Below, in pieces: positions 59,674-64,000 of a stretch of 64,000 nucleotides of DNA (position 1 is its first letter; every line of letters begins with the position of its first letter). The DNA is from Luzula sylvatica (Eukaryota > Streptophyta > Magnoliopsida > Poales > Juncaceae). The notes under the pieces are model-generated. The model had not been told where the DNA came from. It searched no databases and saw only the letters and a list, made by a program, of their open reading frames with translations. The position numbers were made by a program, and so were the translations under genes. Location of the stretch: assembly GCA_946800325.1 (NCBI GenBank), contig OX326960.1:19300393-19364392 (forward strand). Reading direction: 5' to 3'.

Positions 59674-60471
59674 TTAGAGTATTTAATTATGTAATACTAA
59701 TTTTATGATGCTTAATGTTGGTATGTGTATAGCTAATATCTTGCTCTTTCTTGATTATATGATGTAAGTTCGAATATTTAGAATAACTATTATCTTGCTC
59801 TTTCTTGGATCTAACGTGCAGCGTTCAAGTTGAGTCTGATTTATATTTAGGTTTGAAACATTTTCTTAATTAACAAAATTTAGACATGATTTCAATTAGC
59901 ATCCTATATGAAAAGAGAAAAATATTTGGAGTTTTTTCTTTGTTTTCTTTGCTTGGCTGTAGAGAATGTATTAATTGAATGCTACAGGTATCCAGATTTC
60001 TTAATTACAATCTATTGGTGTTATAAGGCTACACCGGTACCATTTGAGTATGTCCTTTAGAAAAGAATCATTTCAAGTATTTCATTTTTTATTTAAGAAA
60101 CTAAAGGCAACAGCTAAAATTTCAATACATTCTGTAAACTAAGTACCATCTTATCTTAGTATCTTAGGGTAGCACACAATGAAACACTTCTTTACGTGGC
60201 AAAAAATGCAATATGAAGTTTCATGGGGGTATAAATGTCATAAAATAGAATGAACATACCTTTGAAAGGTGGGAAACATGATGGTAAATAAGCAACAGGA
60301 AAACATCCAATACTGGTGAGCTTAATTTCTCCCTTGATTCGACGAGCTTTGGACGGTTGGTTGGTTCTCTAATTTTTTTCCTTTTCTTCGGTTGTGCTAA
60401 GCAAAACATTCAATAATGGTAAATAGAACATGACATAAGATTTAGGACGCTTTATGCATGTCTCGCTTACC

Positions 60472-61065
60472 TACGGGTGTCAACGGTTCGGATAGTGCTC
60501 GTACCAAATCCATATCTATATTATTTTTCGGATACGGGTTCGGATACGGAATTACCCGAATACGGATCCGACTCGGATAATAAACGGATACGGATACAGT
60601 TCGAATATTGTCGGATACGGATACGGTTTTTTTTCATATATTAAAACAGATAATATGTTATGATAATATAGCTTATTTTTTAACTAGATATATATATAAT
60701 TTGCAACATGAACGATATATATAATATATTTAAACGTGATTTTATGATTGTGAATTTAAATCACTCACAAATCATTAATTTTTATATAATATTTGATCTA
60801 ATATCAAATAAAATACATAAAAAATAATATATAATATGCGGATACGGATCCGGTTCCGGATACTTAAGTCCGATTCCGAGTATCCGGATCCTAAAAAGAC
60901 TCGGATCCGGTTCTGACACCAAAATCGAATATCCGTTTAGGTTCCAAAAATGTATAACCATATTCATATCCGGATCACTCGGATCCGGATATTTTTCGAA
61001 TCCGGATATTTTTTCGGATACGGTTCGGGTCGGTTCGGACAATAACCACACCATTGATACCCCTA
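60472..61065. mobile_element. hAT-like MITE, family a (unit 8)
   Basis: 594 bp, with CGCTTACC duplications at 60464-60471 and 61066-61073. Shares AAACGGATA and ATATATTAAAA variants with unit 4. Confidence 0.85.
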
Positions 61066-61424
61066 CGCTTACCTGTGTAACATGTTTTGTTTACCGGTAT
61101 AAAAAAAGGTGCGGGCATAAAAATAAAACAAAATTAGAATAATATATGTGCTATACTGCAGATATTTTAATCATATATTTTTCACTATGATAAAAATATT
61201 GTTCTTTATCATGACAATGATAATATTTTGTAAAAATAAAAAATGTATCACTCAATATATTTTAAGAACTCTATTAGTTAAGTATAGTCATATATATTTT
61301 CATGACAATTTTAAATTTCCTAATTATTTAACATATCGCAATAATATATTAGTGATATATTAGAAAATTTAGCTATGGTGCATTTAAGAGAATTGCACAA
61401 TTTGTTCCCTCTAAACTTCACTTT

Positions 61425-61968
61425 CTAGGTTACGCGGATACTTCAAAAATGCAGAACTATCCGGACGATACGGGTATCCGATACGGATACGGATATGATA
61501 CGTACGGATGCGTATCGGATACTCTACGTGACGTATCTGATTATTTTAATATCTATTTTTTCGGATACGACGGGGATACGGCAAGATACGGCTGGATACG
61601 TTCAGGCTACGGCCGGAATATTCCATTTTGGATACTTGGACCTATTATATATTTTGGCCCCATAATATTTTTAAATAAATTATATATGATACTTCTAGCA
61701 TATTTCTAAATTAGTTCTTGGATATTTCTAGAATAAATTTAGGATATGTTTATCATACTTGTATTATTATGTTGATTTTATTTAGCGTCATGATATTAAA
61801 ATTAAAAATATTATGAATTTATTATTTATTTATTTATTATATGCAATATAAATATATTAAAATAATAAATATATACCCGTATGCGTAACCGTGATTTTTT
61901 GAAAATTGTCGCCTTATCCGTATAGTATCAGATATGATACTCCCCGTATATGTATCCGTGCAACATAG
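61425..61968. mobile_element. hAT-like MITE, family b, older copy (unit 8)
   Basis: 544 bp, same site. Has GGAATATTCC as in unit 4. Confidence 0.7.
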
Positions 61969-62052
61969 GTTATTTCACCATATTATCAAAACGTGATTAA
62001 TATATATTCGTTATATAGTACTAATAATATTTCTTCGTAATTGAATAATAAT

Positions 62053-63818
62053 ACCATGTGAATTTCTATTTCTTTCCAAAAATTTCGCAAAAATACAAAA
62101 AGTGAAGTCTAATACCTTAAAAAAATCATCATATTTTTAAAGAAAATGACCAAATTGATGTATAAAACGAGCAAAATATTTAATTTACCATTCTCTTCTC
62201 AAAAAAATCCTTAATTGAAGTATTTTTTCTAAAAATTCCAAAATTGATGTCTAAAACGAGCATATACTAAAAATCAACGTAATTGAAGACTAACACATGA
62301 AAATTTCTATTTTTAAAAAAATATAAAAAAGACAGGCTAACATACTAAAAGAAGTCAATTATCATAGTTTTATAAAATTTACTAAATTGATGTCCAAAAT
62401 GAGAAAAATACTTCGTTTTTATATTTTCCTAAAATAACTGAACCACATCAAAATTTCATTTTTTTTTTTGCAAAAATAAAAAAATAAAGGCGCTAGTCTA
62501 ACGCCTGCAAACAAAGAATGATCATTTTTTCTAGATAAAGCAAAAATTCATGTCAAAAACGAGCAAAGTACTCGGTATTCATATTTTCCTAGAAAAATCG
62601 CGTATATGAAGACTGACACAAGCAAATTTATAAATTTTCTAATATTTTAAAAATGGAAAAACTGAAATCTACCAATTCAAAGTAAAAAAAAATTCCTAAA
62701 AACATGTGAAAATGGATGTCTAAAAAGAGAAAAATACTTAATTTTCATGATTTTCTAAACAAACCTCCACAATTGAAGACTAACTCATGAAAATTTTGAT
62801 TTTTTTTGACATTTTGCAAAAATCAAAAAATTAAAGTCTATCGCCTCACAAAAATTAATTACCTCAAAAAAATGTCAAATTTGAAGTCTAAAAAGTGTAA
62901 AATACTTAATTTATAAGTTTTCTTTAACAAAATTACGTAATTGAAGACTAACACGTGCAAACTTTTGTTTTCCCACAAATAAATTGCAAAAATTGCAAAA
63001 AGTGTAGTTTAACACCCACAAAAAAAATCAATTGAAATAATTTTCTAAAAGAGGCCAAAATTTATGTCCAAAAAGAGCAAAATACTAATTTTTATCTTTT
63101 CGTAAAAAAAAATACTCCGCAATCAAAAACTACCAAATGCATATTGCTAACTTTTTCTAAAAATTTCAAAAAATACAAAAAGTGAAGTTCAACCCCTTAT
63201 AATATTTTTTCGGAAAAATACAAAATTGATGCTTACAAAGAGCAAAATACTTAAAAATATGTTTTCCTACATGAAAAATCCACAATGAAAACTGACACGT
63301 GCAAAAAATATGTTTTTTCCACAAAACAAATCTCATAGTAATATAAAAAAATAAAGTCTGACACTGAAAATTTATTCGAACAAATTCCAACAAATTTCGA
63401 AACTGATGTCTAAAAAGGGAAAATACTTAATTTGCATGTTTTCATCAAAACAAATATCCTAATTCAAGACTAACACATGCAACAAAAAATAATCTAAAAA
63501 GTGAAGTCTAGTTAATATAAAAAAAATCAATAATCACATTTTATTAGAAAATGACGTACTTATTGTATGACAAGAGAAAAGTACTTAATTTGCATATTTT
63601 TCTCAAAAAGAGTCTCATCATATTTTTATCCAAAATTTCAAAAAATGCAAAAAAAACAATGATGTCCAACACCTTAAAAAAAAATTCTAAAAAACTCAAA
63701 AATTAAAGTTTAAATTGAGAAAAATACTCATTTTTCTGTTTTTTTTTTATAAAATGGTGTAATTAAATTGAACACTGACACATATGAATGTCTATTTTTC
63801 AAAAATTTGCGTATAACC
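62053..63818. repeat. Degenerate ~165-bp tandem repeat array (unit 8)
   Basis: Type B array. At several indels it matches unit 3 and not units 4 and 5. Confidence 0.75.
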
Positions 63819-64000
63819 AAGATCAAAAAATTAAATTATCTTTTTCAATCCGAAGTCTCCTGATACGCCAAAAAATAAATTATTATTATGCGAAGGCCAA
63901 ACTCTACTAGTAAAATATAGTGGGCAATGGAGAGTTCCTGTAGTACGAATGAATGGAGAGAAAGTTTGAAAATTTTGAATTAGTTTGAAAAGTTAATTTA

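Larger units (their letters stand above)
53679..59994 (+). repeat. Array unit 7 (type A)
   Basis: Duplicate of unit 2: MITE a 54154-54792 with expanded AT run, MITE b 55156-55695, array 55780-58100 with younger MITE b 57273-57809, disrupted gene 58465-59673. Confidence 0.85.
39579..64000. repeat. Second period of the ~39-kb higher-order repeat (cut by window edge)
   Basis: Near-identical continuation of the pattern that starts at position 1. In the ~7.6-kb LINE I count about seven base differences between the periods, so the duplication is recent, or the two periods are misassembled haplotypes. Private changes in this copy are the unit 6 deletion, the AT expansion near 54331-54413 and the 7-bp insertion near 59220. 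Confidence 0.85.
59995..64000 (+). repeat. Array unit 8 (type B, cut by window edge)
   Basis: MITE a 60472-61065, MITE b 61425-61968, 165-bp array 62053-63818 without the nested MITE (empty site 63530-63537), then upstream promoter sequence to the window end. The E2F-like site, TATA box, SINE site and gene lie beyond the edge. Confidence 0.85.

Noticed and set aside
1..64000. Autonomous hAT transposase source for the MITEs
   Set aside because: No transposase-like frame was seen on either strand. All MITE copies here are non-coding.

Overview
This is plant nuclear DNA, very probably from a flowering plant. The evidence is an L1-type LINE with a plant-style zf-RVT domain, a Copia-type gag with a Met-tRNA-like primer site, hAT-like MITEs, a tRNA-derived SINE, a U-rich intron and TATA promoters. 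Species and chromosome cannot be read from it. There are no bacterial genes, and real coding sequence must start at ATG. The LINE and the intergenic DNA are strongly AT-rich; the host gene and the gag ORF are more GC-rich.

The window is a tandem array of a roughly 6-kb unit. Seven units are complete and an eighth is cut by the right edge (starts near 955, 14778, 21024, 27051, 33055, 40533, 53679, 59995). Each unit has, in order: a ~470-bp spacer, a hAT-like MITE (family a), an AT-rich spacer, a second hAT-like MITE (family b), a degenerate array of ~165-bp repeats, a promoter with an E2F-like site and TATA box, and one gene for an unrecognised acidic protein. I model the gene as two exons: a tiny first exon (ATG AAG), a 536-nt U-rich intron and a 660-nt second exon, giving 221 residues with a basic N-terminus and an 18-residue motif repeated three times.

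There are two unit subtypes. Type A (units 1, 2, 6, 7) has an extra family-b MITE in the 165-bp array. Type B (units 3, 4, 5 and, as far as visible, 8) lacks that MITE; units 3-5 carry a SINE in the intron and a changed splice donor. Unit 5 is a B/A chimera, the gene of unit 7 is frameshifted, and unit 6 has a complex deletion with filler DNA.

A higher-order tandem duplication of about 39 kb overlies this: 1-25032 reappears at 39579-64000 with few differences. Each period contains a small non-autonomous Copia-type element coding a gag/RNase-H-tail fusion, a type-A unit, a ~7.6-kb LINE (intact ORF1, ORF2 broken by two shared +1 frameshifts), and further units. The host gene is the only non-transposon gene. 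The rest looks like unequal exchange, gene conversion and repeated transposon insertion acting on the array. The main candidate novelty is the amplified acidic-protein gene with its conserved promoter, together with the divergent splice-site and insertion states of its copies.
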